Source of the DNA: Anaerolineae bacterium | Lineage (GTDB): Bacteria > Chloroflexota > Anaerolineae > 4572-78 > J111 | Direction of reading: 5' to 3' | Length of the DNA stretch: 64,000 nucleotides | Assembly: GCA_016931895.1 (NCBI GenBank) | Contig: JAFGDY010000208.1 | Location: 1 to 64,000, forward strand | Shown: in pieces, positions 25,996 through 34,817 of the stretch | Position numbering within the stretch: the stretch's first letter is position 1 | How the letters are laid out: each line of letters starts with the position of its first letter | Program-made: the position numbers and the translations under genes | The notes under the pieces: generated by a model | Told to the model about the DNA's origin: nothing | Databases searched by the model: none | What the model saw: only the letters and a program-made list of their open reading frames with translations

Positions 25996-27309
25996 TTACG
26001 GCCCCCAGCTGAGCCGGTCAAAGGTCCAATGGCGGTCGCCCTGGCCCCACAGCATGGGGCTGGTATTGATGGCGCTGTAATCCACAATTTTGGCCGGCTC
26101 GCCGCCGCTGCGCGGCACAATCCAGATGCCCCATTTGCCGTCCCGGTCAGACAAAAAGGCCACCCAGTTGCCGTCGGGGGAAACCGTGGGCAGCCCATCC
26201 TGGGCGGTGGGGTTGTTGGAAATATTAACCAGGTTACCGCCGTCCAGGTCAATGGCGTAAGCCTCCCAATTCTGGTCAATGCTGCCCGCCGAGAAAAACA
26301 CCTGGAACCCATCCGTATCGTTGGGGCGGCCATTGCCTTTAACCAATAATTGGGGCAAACCAACTCCGCCGGATTGCCACAACGACGAGGCCCCGTTCAC
26401 CACGTAAATCCCATCATCTCCCGTGAAACTAAAAAACGCGATCCGGTCGTCATCCGTCCAAACCGGATATTCACCAACGGCTACTTTGCCAAAGGTATTG
26501 AGATCGCGGCATTTTTCCGCTTCTTCCCAGATAGGGCGCAGCGAGCAGGGGATGAACACGTGAGGCAGGGGATCGCGGGTCAGCGGGTCCGTCAATCGCC
26601 GGGGATTGGAAAAAACGTAGCGGCTGCCGTCGGGATTCCAAAAGGGAAAGGCGTCATCCGGCGAGTCGGTCACTTCACCCAACCAGGCATAGTTGGTATC
26701 CAGGATGCCAATGTGATTGCCAAAGCCGCTGTTTTCAAGATTGACCAGCAGCCGGCCGTCATCAGAAAAATTAGGCTGCCGCGCCCCCTGGATTATCTGG
26801 AACGGTTTTTTATCCGGGAATGACACGGCCCATATATCAAAACTGCCGCCGCCGTCATCAATGGAAAAAGCGATACGTCCCGCCGGCGGGGGCGCGGTAG
26901 GCACAGGTGTTTCGGTGGGGGTAGGTGGAGGAGGGGGAGGGCTAGGCGTAGCCGTAGGGGTGGCGGAGGGCGTTTCGGGCGGCGATTCTGTTTGACCAAC
27001 TGCTTCAGAAGTGGATGTTGCCGTTTCCGGCAAGTTTGCCGCCTCTGGCAAGTTTGCCGCCTCCGGCGAACCGCTGGCCAGGGTGGGCGTTATCGCCGAG
27101 GGGGTATTTGCGGTCGGGACGGTGGGGGGGTCGGCGAGCAGGTCGCCGGAAACAGGCGTTGGCGTTGGGGTGGTAAACCGGGCCATTTCAAAGGTGGGCG
27201 TTACCGTAGGCGTGGTGAACGCCGCAATCAAATCGTCTGAGCGGCAGGCCAACAGGCTGATGAATAAAACCACAACCGCCAGGCTAACCATCTGTTTTTG
27301 ATTCAACAT
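25996..27309 (-). CDS. Lipoprotein with TolB-like beta-propeller (PD40)
   Basis: A 437-residue lipoprotein. The signal MLNQKQMVSLAVVVLFIS is followed by the lipobox LLAC, then a long Thr/Pro/Glu/Ala linker (about residues 30-145) that includes a tandem hexapeptide LPEAAN encoded by an 18-bp DNA duplication near 27030-27065. The C-terminal domain (about 145-437) has repeated blades such as ARQPNFSDDGRLLVN, DAFPFWNPDGSRYVFSN and DGLPTVSPDGNWVAFLSDRDGKWGIW, typical of TolB/WD40-like PD40 propellers. It probably sits outside the membrane and binds a partner protein. The next gene on the same strand lies upstream with a 14-base gap. Confidence 0.85.
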   Translation of the reverse strand: MLNQKQMVSLAVVVLFISLLACRSDDLIAAFTTPTVTPTFEMARFTTPTPTPVSGDLLADPPTVPTANTPSAITPTLASGSPEAANLPEAANLPETATSTSEAVGQTESPPETPSATPTATPSPPPPPPTPTETPVPTAPPPAGRIAFSIDDGGGSFDIWAVSFPDKKPFQIIQGARQPNFSDDGRLLVNLENSGFGNHIGILDTNYAWLGEVTDSPDDAFPFWNPDGSRYVFSNPRRLTDPLTRDPLPHVFIPCSLRPIWEEAEKCRDLNTFGKVAVGEYPVWTDDDRIAFFSFTGDDGIYVVNGASSLWQSGGVGLPQLLVKGNGRPNDTDGFQVFFSAGSIDQNWEAYAIDLDGGNLVNISNNPTAQDGLPTVSPDGNWVAFLSDRDGKWGIWIVPRSGGEPAKIVDYSAINTSPMLWGQGDRHWTFDRLSWGP

Positions 27310-27323
27310 AAGTAGAGCGCGTC

Positions 27324-27923
27324 CTATTCCGGCAAATTACTGATAAAGAAAAACATCAATACCCCCCACACCGCAAATATGCCAATCAGCAGCAGAAAGG
27401 TAACAACGGCGTTTGCAAAAACAGCCCACGAAGCCCAGGCCGCCGGCCCGCCGGCCCCAACAGCGACCAGCGTGGTGGGCACGGCCCGCACCAAAAACCA
27501 GTTCATCGCCGAAATCTCACCCAACCCCGGCATTTGGCCGACAAAATAGTAGATCAAACCGCCCCATGCCCCAAAAGTTACAATAAGCAAAATTGCGGCC
27601 CAGAGCTGGCTATCCAGAAGCGACCACAAAGCCCACGCTCCGGCAATGCCGCCGCCCAACAGGAGCAGGGCGGCGGGCACAGCCCGCACCAAAAACCAGG
27701 TCATTACCGAACCCTCGGTCACTTTGCCGCTGCCCCAACAGGTTTTGCACAATTGCTTTTCAATCTCAAACTCGCCGGTGCCAATTTCGCCCCATTTATT
27801 ACAGCGCTCACATTCGGCGCCGTCGGGCAGCACTTTACTGCCATCGCAATCAGGGCAACGGGTGGTTATTTCTTTTTTTACTTCTCTTTGGCCGGTACCG
27901 TGGCAATCTCGACAAACAGGCAT
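27324..27923 (-). CDS. DnaJ-type zinc-finger membrane protein with internal duplication
   Basis: A 199-residue protein. The first 66 residues carry four CXXC pairs (Cys4/7, 23/26, 38/41, 59/62), with the first and last in CXXCXGXG form as in the DnaJ cysteine-rich domain, enough for two zinc sites. The remainder has about four membrane helices arranged as two repeats: MTWFLVRAVPAALLL (about residue 74) and MNWFLVRAVPTTLVA (about 139) start each half. No J-domain is present. It is read just ahead of the beta-propeller lipoprotein gene and may be in its operon. The combination of a DnaJ-like finger with a duplicated membrane unit is not one I recognise; function unknown. Confidence 0.75.
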   Translation of the reverse strand: MPVCRDCHGTGQREVKKEITTRCPDCDGSKVLPDGAECERCNKWGEIGTGEFEIEKQLCKTCWGSGKVTEGSVMTWFLVRAVPAALLLLGGGIAGAWALWSLLDSQLWAAILLIVTFGAWGGLIYYFVGQMPGLGEISAMNWFLVRAVPTTLVAVGAGGPAAWASWAVFANAVVTFLLLIGIFAVWGVLMFFFISNLPE

Positions 27924-28103
27924 TTCTTACTTCTCCGTAAAATCAGATATGATTCATAAAAACCTGCCCAAAGTGTAGCACAAATTGGCAAGAGGGTAAA
28001 ATCACAAATTCATTCCGCTGATTTTGCTATTTATTTTAGCTACGTTTAAACTATACAGGTTGCAGACTGGCCAACAAAAAACAAATGTCAACGGAGATAA
28101 AAC

Positions 28104-29165
28104 ATGAACATCAGCAAACAAGCTTTTGGAAAAACGGCAGACGGCATGGCCGTAGACCTCTGTACCTTGACCAACGCTAACGGCTTAGAAGCAAAAATCG
28201 CTACTTATGGCGGGATCATTGTTTCTTTGACCGCGCCGGACCGGGACGGCAAATTGGAAGACGTTGTGTTGGGGCTGGATACTCTGGAGCAATATCTCGC
28301 CCAAAGCCCCTACTTTGGCTGCATCACCGGGCGATACGCCAACCGGATTGATCATGGGAAATTCACCTTAAACGGAATTGAATATACTCTGACCAAAAAT
28401 GAAGGCAGGCGGCACCATCTGCATGGCGGCAATATTGGCTTTGATAAAAAAGTTTGGGCTGCCGCAGAGGTCAGAAGCAACGAGGGGGTGGGCCTAAAAT
28501 TGAGCTACCTCAGTCCCGACGGTGAGGAAAACTACCCCGGCAACTTATCGGTAACAGTCACCTACACTCTTACCAACGACAACGCCCTGAAAATAGATTA
28601 TACCGCCACCACCGACCAAGATACAGTGCTCAACCTCACCAATCACTCCTACTTTAATCTGGCCGCGGGCCGGGCCGGGGATTGCCTGGGGCACGAATTG
28701 ATGCTCAACGCCGCTCAATTCACCCCCATTGACGAAACCCTCATCCCTACCGGCCAACTGCGCAGCGTTAAAGGCACGCCCCTGGACTTCACCACGCCCA
28801 CTGTTATTGGCGACCGGATTGAAGAAGATTACGACCAGCTTCGTTTTGGCGGCGGCTACGATCACAACTTTGTGCTTGATAATTTGGACGGCAGCCTGAT
28901 TTTGGCGGCCAAAGTGCGGGAACCCATCACCGGCCGGGTAATGGAAGTTTACACCACCGAGCCGGCCGTTCAATTTTACAGCAGCAACTTTTTGGATGGC
29001 AGTATCACGGGCAAAGGCGGCGTTGTTTACAAAAAACGCTACGCCTTTTGCCTGGAAACGCAGCACTATCCCGATTCGCCCAACAAACCCAATTTTCCCT
29101 CAACCGTGCTCAAACCGGGCCAAACATATCAGACCACAACCATTTATAAGTTCGCTGCTGAATGA
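28104..29165 (+). CDS. galM: Galactose mutarotase (aldose 1-epimerase)
   Basis: A 353-residue enzyme interconverting alpha and beta anomers of galactose and related sugars. Family motifs are GRYANRIDHGKFTLNG, the catalytic-site GRRHHLHGG (His about residue 106), LTNHSYFNLAG-like NLTNHSYFNLAAG (His about 180) and YDHNFVL, and a late Glu in FCLETQHYPDSPN (general base). No signal peptide, so cytoplasmic. It is monocistronic: the preceding gene diverges and a hairpin follows the stop. Length is normal for the family (340-350). Confidence 0.95.
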   Translation: MNISKQAFGKTADGMAVDLCTLTNANGLEAKIATYGGIIVSLTAPDRDGKLEDVVLGLDTLEQYLAQSPYFGCITGRYANRIDHGKFTLNGIEYTLTKNEGRRHHLHGGNIGFDKKVWAAAEVRSNEGVGLKLSYLSPDGEENYPGNLSVTVTYTLTNDNALKIDYTATTDQDTVLNLTNHSYFNLAAGRAGDCLGHELMLNAAQFTPIDETLIPTGQLRSVKGTPLDFTTPTVIGDRIEEDYDQLRFGGGYDHNFVLDNLDGSLILAAKVREPITGRVMEVYTTEPAVQFYSSNFLDGSITGKGGVVYKKRYAFCLETQHYPDSPNKPNFPSTVLKPGQTYQTTTIYKFAAE

Positions 29166-29176
29166 TTTATTTTTTT

Positions 29177-29239
29177 GAGTGAGAACAAGGCTCACTCTCC
29201 AACCCGTACTGCGTATTGCCCTTAAAACGCAATACGCCA
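29177..29239. repeat. Two hairpins between galM and the permease gene, one with 7-base periodicity
   Basis: GAGTGAG-AACAAGG-CTCACTC (29177-29197) follows galM and may act as its terminator, although there is no U-run after it. A second perfect 9-bp inverted repeat, GCGTATTGC (29211-29219) with GCAATACGC (29229-29237), lies in short runs of a 7-base unit (CGTACTG, CGTATTG; then ACGCAAT, ACGCCAT). Its period equals that of the GACNAAY arrays but its sequence is different. Confidence 0.6.
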
Positions 29240-29264
29240 TACGAAACACCCAATAGAGCTAACC

Positions 29265-32162
29265 GTGACTCTTAAATACGTTCTCAAAAGTCTCAATCGC
29301 CACAAAATCCGCACCATTTTGATGCTCCTGGCCCTGCTGGTGGGCGTGAGTGCCCTGGTTGCCCTCAACGCCACGGTAGACACCTACGAGCGCTTTTACC
29401 TGGCCACCATCAGCAACAGCGCCGGCGACTATGATTTGGTTATCACCAAAAAGCAGATTGAGCCAAATTTGTTGATTGACGTGCCGCGGATCATCCCGGC
29501 CGTTCAAAGCAGCGACCCCCAAATAACGCGGATTGTGCCGCGCATTCAGGGAGTGGCAGATGTAGACGTATCCCCTTCTGTTCCACCCGGCGGGGAGGAA
29601 GAAGGAACGAGCGAAACTGTTCATGGCAGTGCCCAATTTATCGCCCTGAATCGAGAGATTGACGATATGGGCACGTTTGAGGTAGTCAGTGGCACGCTCA
29701 ATTTTGGCCCCGGCTATGCCGTGGTTTTGCAGGAAACCGCCGACACTTTTGGCCTTGGCCCCGGCGATACCTTTGACCTCAGCTACGCCTTGCCCCTGCC
29801 GCGCCAAAAAGGCGTGGAAAGCGCGTCGGATACCAGCACCCGGCGGGTCAGAACCACGCTCACCGTAAGCGCCATTGCCCTGCAACGGGGCGTCACCGGC
29901 CTGGACGACAACGATGGTGTACTGGTTGACCTGGCCTACGTGCAGAATTGGTTGGGCGTGCCAAACCAGGCCGAACGGATTGTGGTTGCTTTTGATAAAA
30001 GCCTCTACAGCAATAACGACCCCCAGGCGGCGGCGTTTCGGGCGCGCGCGCTGGCCGAAAGAATCCAGGATATATTGGGCGAAACCTACGATTACACCCT
30101 GCCCCGCGCCACCATTTTTACCAACACTTTTGAGTTTTTTATCTTTTTTCAGGCGTTGACATCTGTTTACGGCATTTTGTCGTTGAGCGTGGTGGGCCTG
30201 TTGGTGCGCACTATGGTAATGACCAACGTCCGCGAACAAACCCGCGACCTGGCCCTATTTCGCATTATCGGAGCGCCGCGCCATTACCTGTTTAGCCTGG
30301 TGGCGGTTGAAGTAGCCACGCTGGGCCTGATTGGGATTGGGCTGGGCGCGGTCAGCGGGCAATTATTGAACAATACCCTGATTGTGTCGTTCATTTCTCA
30401 GCAGGCCAATGTGCCCATTACCGATATTCCCCCTGTCTCCATGAGAGCGTTGGTGGTATCCATCGCCACCGCCGCAATTGTGCTGGTTGTCAGCGCCTAC
30501 ACCCCGGCTCAACGCGCCGCCGGCACCAAGATCATGTACGCCATCAATCCCGGCATCGCCGAGGGCCTGGGCCTGGACGACCTGGCCAAACTGCGGGAGC
30601 GGCGGGTTGACTTGCGCATTTTCCGCAGCGGCGCGGTTGTTCTTTTTTTCCCGGTTTTGATCTTTTTTGTCTTTCCCCTGGCCTTTACGTTTGGCGTGCT
30701 CTGGGTGCAGGCGGTTTTGATTTTTGGTTCGCTGCTGTTGCTCATTGTGGGCACAGCCTTACTCTTTTTCCCGGTCACGCTGCCTATACAGCGGCTATTG
30801 ATCGGCCTGATCAAAATGGCGGCCGGTAAAGTGGGCTATTTTGCCCAACGCAATATTCTGCGCGCCCAAAATCGCAACACCTTGATCAGCCTGATGATTG
30901 TGATCAGCGCCACCCTGCCCACCTTTTTTGCCACCACCCTGGCCATAGAAACCGCCAACACCGCCACCGACACCCGCCTGAACAACGGCGCGCCCCTCAT
31001 CATCCGCAAATGGGGCGCGGTTCAGGTAGAGGAAGAAATCGGCGGGCCAGGCCCTGTTCAGGCTGCGCCGACAGAAGTTAAAAATCGCTTCAACCGCGAA
31101 CTGTTAGCCGAACTCAGGGCCGAGGGCACGCTTGGCCCCAATGTAGCCGTTACTTATCGGTTCAACACCAATATTTGGGACGACGTTGGCCTGCGAAATG
31201 TGGGCGTGCGCGTGTATGGCCTGGACGGCAACCTAGCCGAAATCACTTACGCCGAAGGGATTGAGTGGCTTGCCGGCAGCACCGCCAGCTTTGACGAAGT
31301 TATGGCCGACCCCAACGCCGTCATTGTCAGCCAAGGGCTATCCGAATATTTTGAGCGGGGGGTGGGCGACACGCTGCGCTTAAAGGGGGAAGGGCTGGAC
31401 CATACCCGCATTGTGCGCATTGTGGGCGTGTTGGGACGTTTCTCCGGATTCAACGGCTTCACGTCTAAACGCACCACGGCCCAAGAGGGTCGCACAGACC
31501 TTTTTATCAATGCCACAGCCTTCCGCGAGTTGACGCGCGACCCGCTGGACGGCCCCTATGATCCCACCTATCCTATTTTTGAGCGGCTGATGGCTGCTCC
31601 CAACCTGCGGCCCGGCCTGCTGGGCCTGCCCGAAGAGGTAGGCGATGAAGCCATCCGGCAAGTTGCCGCCAAACTGCGCAAAGAATTTGGCCTCACCGAA
31701 AATGTGAGCGTCAATTCAACCCCCGAACGCATCGAGTCAATCCAGGCCGACGCGCAGCAGGGGCAGGTGGTCATTTTGGTTTTGACCAGCATCAGCTTCA
31801 TTTTGGCCATTTTTGGCGTTTTTGTGGTCACCTATATCGCCGTCTATACCCGCCGGGCGGAGATAGCCATGCTCAAGGCCATGGGGTCGTCGAATCGACA
31901 CCTGTTTGGCATGTTTTTGAGCGAAGCCCTGGTGATGACCCTGAGCGCCACCCTCACCGGCATTGTGGCCGGCATTATTTTGGGCTACGTGTTCCGCTAC
32001 TCCAACTCATTTAGCGCCGAAACCCCCACCGTGCCCGCCTTTGACACCCTGGTTACGCCCTATATGCTCGCCTTGATGATCGTGGCCGCCCTGGTAAGCA
32101 CCCTGCTGGCTACCTGGGGGTATCTCCGCCGCAAAGCCATAGAGATCTTTAGGGCCATTTAG
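29265..32162 (+). CDS. FtsX/MacB-like ABC transporter permease, no ATPase partner nearby
   Basis: A 965-residue membrane protein with the layout TM - large extracytoplasmic domain - three TM (FtsX domain about 290-410) - second half with four further TM stretches and another extracytoplasmic domain - final FtsX domain (about 835-960). Typical segments are SLNRHKIRTILMLLALLVGVSA at the N-terminus (shortened here: HKIRTILMLLALLVG) and RAEIAMLKAMGSSNRHLFGM near the end. Such permeases work with a LolD/MacB-type ATPase in lipoprotein or lipid export or mechanotransmission. None is encoded on either side, so the partner must be elsewhere. The start is GTG with only a weak ribosome site. The final 14 bases overlap the convergent gene. 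Confidence 0.85.
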   Translation: MTLKYVLKSLNRHKIRTILMLLALLVGVSALVALNATVDTYERFYLATISNSAGDYDLVITKKQIEPNLLIDVPRIIPAVQSSDPQITRIVPRIQGVADVDVSPSVPPGGEEEGTSETVHGSAQFIALNREIDDMGTFEVVSGTLNFGPGYAVVLQETADTFGLGPGDTFDLSYALPLPRQKGVESASDTSTRRVRTTLTVSAIALQRGVTGLDDNDGVLVDLAYVQNWLGVPNQAERIVVAFDKSLYSNNDPQAAAFRARALAERIQDILGETYDYTLPRATIFTNTFEFFIFFQALTSVYGILSLSVVGLLVRTMVMTNVREQTRDLALFRIIGAPRHYLFSLVAVEVATLGLIGIGLGAVSGQLLNNTLIVSFISQQANVPITDIPPVSMRALVVSIATAAIVLVVSAYTPAQRAAGTKIMYAINPGIAEGLGLDDLAKLRERRVDLRIFRSGAVVLFFPVLIFFVFPLAFTFGVLWVQAVLIFGSLLLLIVGTALLFFPVTLPIQRLLIGLIKMAAGKVGYFAQRNILRAQNRNTLISLMIVISATLPTFFATTLAIETANTATDTRLNNGAPLIIRKWGAVQVEEEIGGPGPVQAAPTEVKNRFNRELLAELRAEGTLGPNVAVTYRFNTNIWDDVGLRNVGVRVYGLDGNLAEITYAEGIEWLAGSTASFDEVMADPNAVIVSQGLSEYFERGVGDTLRLKGEGLDHTRIVRIVGVLGRFSGFNGFTSKRTTAQEGRTDLFINATAFRELTRDPLDGPYDPTYPIFERLMAAPNLRPGLLGLPEEVGDEAIRQVAAKLRKEFGLTENVSVNSTPERIESIQADAQQGQVVILVLTSISFILAIFGVFVVTYIAVYTRRAEIAMLKAMGSSNRHLFGMFLSEALVMTLSATLTGIVAGIILGYVFRYSNSFSAETPTVPAFDTLVTPYMLALMIVAALVSTLLATWGYLRRKAIEIFRAI

Positions 32163-32727
32163 AGCCGGACGCTTCGGGCCGGGTGTTCTGCTTGCCCCAC
32201 TTTATTTGCCCGGTGACCAGAAAATGCTTTAAGTTGGGCCATTGGTAAAGACGGCGCGAAAAAACAAACCAGCCGAGCGCAAACATCGCCAGAGTCTCAA
32301 TCACCCATACCTGGGGATAACGGATAAAGAGGTCCAAATAAACCGACACCATTGTTTCCGGAGTGTTCATCGGCTTGAATGCCCAAAACACGTTCCAGCC
32401 GTAAACGGGCCACCAGAAGGTTTGCCCATGATGCCACATCCGGTCGGCCAGCAGGTGCAGGGTAACGGCCAGAACATAGGGAACAGACCGCTTCCAAAAA
32501 AGGAGGGCGAGCACAATCAACACCAGGTTAAAGATGAGGCTATGGGCAATGAACTGGCTGGTCTCGGCCCGGGTAAAGACCAACATGGCTAACGGCTTAT
32601 CTATAATATCCGGCAGCAGGGCGCACGCCGCCAGAAGCCGGTAATCCAATTGCGCCAGTTGCGGATTATTTTTTTGGAGAAGACCGGTTATACCCCAAGT
32701 AACGGCCACATGACCGGGTGGCATCAT
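32149..32727 (-). CDS. YdjM/DUF457-like membrane-bound metal-dependent hydrolase
   Basis: A 192-residue membrane protein of the YdjM (LexA-regulated membrane-bound metal-dependent hydrolase) family. It opens with MMPPGHVAVTWGITG, keeps AACALLPDIIDKP (the family's LPD-D metal motif), FIAHSLIFNL and LHLLADRMWH, which give the expected His/Asp ligands inside four membrane helices. The family's biochemical substrate is not known. It lies 40 bases downstream of the otsB gene on the same strand and could be the last gene of the trehalose operon, but no functional link is evident. It overlaps the convergent permease gene by 14 bases. Confidence 0.75.
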   Translation of the reverse strand: MMPPGHVAVTWGITGLLQKNNPQLAQLDYRLLAACALLPDIIDKPLAMLVFTRAETSQFIAHSLIFNLVLIVLALLFWKRSVPYVLAVTLHLLADRMWHHGQTFWWPVYGWNVFWAFKPMNTPETMVSVYLDLFIRYPQVWVIETLAMFALGWFVFSRRLYQWPNLKHFLVTGQIKWGKQNTRPEASGSKWP

Positions 32728-32767
32728 CAGGATGTACCTTAAATCAATTTAGGAATAGGGCCGGCGA

Positions 32768-33553
32768 TTATGAAGACCAAACTCCAGGCAGGGCTTTGAG
32801 CCACGACCGAACAGCCCGCGGCGATTCTAAACGACAATCGGCTTTGGCGGGGCGGGGGTGTTGGGCCACCAGAATTGTTAGCCCGCCCCGGGCTTTAATC
32901 ACCTCAAAGGCCTCCTCATCCTTGTCGTCATCCCCCAGGTAAAGGGACAAGCTGCCGGGCCAGGGATATTTTTCTAAAAGATATTCAACGGCCCGCCCTT
33001 TATGGGCCAGTTTGGGACCAACCTCCAAAAAACGATGCCCCCCCAACAAACGGAACATTTCCCCGGAGGCGGCCTCAAGGGCCAGAGAATGGGCGGCGCG
33101 GAGAACTTTGCCTGCGGCAAGCTCATTGGCAAAACGAGCGTGCAACGCCAGAGACCAACCTTTGTCTTCTAAAAAGAAACCTTCCTGCCCTGCTAACAAA
33201 GCCTGCCAGCGTGGTTTGAGGCTTTCCAACACGGGACGAATACGGTCATACGACAAACGCTCAATCCGTTGACCAGATGGAGTTTGTAATTCCAGGCCGT
33301 AGGTTCCGGCCAGCAGAAGGCCCGGCACGGGCAACAAAGCCTGCACGTGCCTTAGCCTGCGGCCACTAACAACGGCAATCCGCAGTTCAGGTCGGTGAGA
33401 GAGTGTGGTGAGGATATCCACCACCTCGGGGTGCGGTTCAACATATTCCGGCGTTGGCGCAAAGTCGGCCAGCGTGCCATCGTAATCCAAAAACAGCCAC
33501 AAGCGCCCTGCTTGAGCAATGCGGCGGTTCAGTTTGTTACAGTTATCCGGCAT
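32768..33553 (-). CDS. otsB: Trehalose-6-phosphate phosphatase
   Basis: A 261-residue HAD-family enzyme that hydrolyses trehalose 6-phosphate to trehalose. HAD motif I is FLDYDGTLAD, with nucleophile Asp23 and acid Asp25; motif II is AVVSGRR; motif III/IV is YLGDDDKDEEAFEV; the cap carries the family pattern (GTYGLELQ). The reading frame starts 11 bases inside the end of the glycosyltransferase gene. The product OtsA makes trehalose 6-phosphate, so both steps of the pathway are in this operon. Confidence 0.93.
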   Translation of the reverse strand: MPDNCNKLNRRIAQAGRLWLFLDYDGTLADFAPTPEYVEPHPEVVDILTTLSHRPELRIAVVSGRRLRHVQALLPVPGLLLAGTYGLELQTPSGQRIERLSYDRIRPVLESLKPRWQALLAGQEGFFLEDKGWSLALHARFANELAAGKVLRAAHSLALEAASGEMFRLLGGHRFLEVGPKLAHKGRAVEYLLEKYPWPGSLSLYLGDDDKDEEAFEVIKARGGLTILVAQHPRPAKADCRLESPRAVRSWLKALPGVWSS

Positions 33554-34817
33554 CGGGGGCGTCTCCGGGTTGGGCCAGCAGGGGTTCGATATGCCGCTTA
33601 AAGATGGCCGGCCAGGTGTAATTCTGTCGCACTCGCCGGCGCAGTTGGTGTACCGGGTTATGGTTGGCCCAGGCCAAAATCTCTGCGGCTACATCGGCCG
33701 GGTTGGCCGTGGGTTCAAACGTAATTATATCGGGGGCGCCAATTTCCCGGGCGGCCGGAATAGTGGCGCTACAGAACACCGGCAGGCCCACCTGACCCGC
33801 TTCTAAAATGGGCATGCCAAATCCTTCACGATGGCTTGGCATGAACATAATGTCGCTGAGCCGAAATAAATCGGCCACAACCGGGGGGTCAATATAAAAA
33901 GCCTCGCCGGGGTCAGGCCCCGACTCAAACACAAAACGCATTTCCTGCTCAACATCCAAGTTTTTCCGCAAATCCTGAAGCGAACGAAAATAGGCCATAC
34001 TTTGAGCGTCGTGAGGGTCCGGGGGGCCGGTGAGAATTAACTTTGGCCGCGAGCCGCGTTCTTTTAATGCCGCTACTACGTGTAAGGCAAACTCAATATT
34101 TTTGGCCTGCGTCACCCGGACCGGCATCAATAACATCAAATCGCTTGCTAAAAGATCCAAGCGTTTTATTAAATCGTTCCCTTCGGCAGACAGACCCAGC
34201 AAAGACTGAGGGTCTACCCCATTATAAACCACGTGAATTTGCTCCGGCGGACAGTTAAATAGGGCTGCCAGGGCCTGCTGCCGTTGTTGCGAAACAACAA
34301 CGTAAGTAAGGGCGGGGTGGGACGTACGCAACAAATCCCACGGATAACCGGGATGAACTTGTGAACGCGAATTCGGGCTGGTCCAGGTGAAATCGTGGCA
34401 CCAGGCCAGGCAAAGCGGGAGTTTACCTTCATTTAGCAAGGTGTGCAAGGCCGCGGTCAACGGTAAATTGAAGTGTTTGGTGAAAATGTTATGGACGATG
34501 AGGTGATCAAATTGATTCAAAATTGGGGTTAGCAATTTTATGGTTTGCGTAACAAAACCGTCGAATTCGGGCGGAACTTCACCTTTTTCCAATTTTTCGT
34601 TCATGTCCAAGAGCGACGGATGCTGAGAATCCACTTCCGGCAGCCGGACAAAATCAGTTCCTTCTGGCAAAGCGTCCGGCTCACCTCGCCCGGCGATGAC
34701 GGTAAGGGGATACCGGTTCTGGAGGAATAATTGGCTGTGGGCCTGGATGACGATCTCTACCCCACCCACTACGGGTGGTGCGGTGTAATGCAGAATGGCT
34801 ACCTTGGGCTGCGGCAT
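33543..34817 (-). CDS. GT4-family glycosyltransferase
   Basis: A 424-residue GT-B enzyme. The N-terminal domain begins VAILHYTAPPVVGGVE with the glycine-rich loop; the C-terminal donor domain has VVYNGVDP, LMPVRVTQAKNIEFAL and the catalytic stretch SHREGFGMPILEAGQVGLPVF (EX7E motif: the Glu in REGFGMP and the Glu in LEAG). The donor is probably a nucleotide sugar. Its start lies 137 bases inside the OtsA reading frame and has AAGGAGG about nine bases upstream. Its placement between otsA and otsB suggests it builds a trehalose-based or other compatible-solute glycoside, which is inference. Confidence 0.88.
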   Translation of the reverse strand: MPQPKVAILHYTAPPVVGGVEIVIQAHSQLFLQNRYPLTVIAGRGEPDALPEGTDFVRLPEVDSQHPSLLDMNEKLEKGEVPPEFDGFVTQTIKLLTPILNQFDHLIVHNIFTKHFNLPLTAALHTLLNEGKLPLCLAWCHDFTWTSPNSRSQVHPGYPWDLLRTSHPALTYVVVSQQRQQALAALFNCPPEQIHVVYNGVDPQSLLGLSAEGNDLIKRLDLLASDLMLLMPVRVTQAKNIEFALHVVAALKERGSRPKLILTGPPDPHDAQSMAYFRSLQDLRKNLDVEQEMRFVFESGPDPGEAFYIDPPVVADLFRLSDIMFMPSHREGFGMPILEAGQVGLPVFCSATIPAAREIGAPDIITFEPTANPADVAAEILAWANHNPVHQLRRRVRQNYTWPAIFKRHIEPLLAQPGDAPDAG

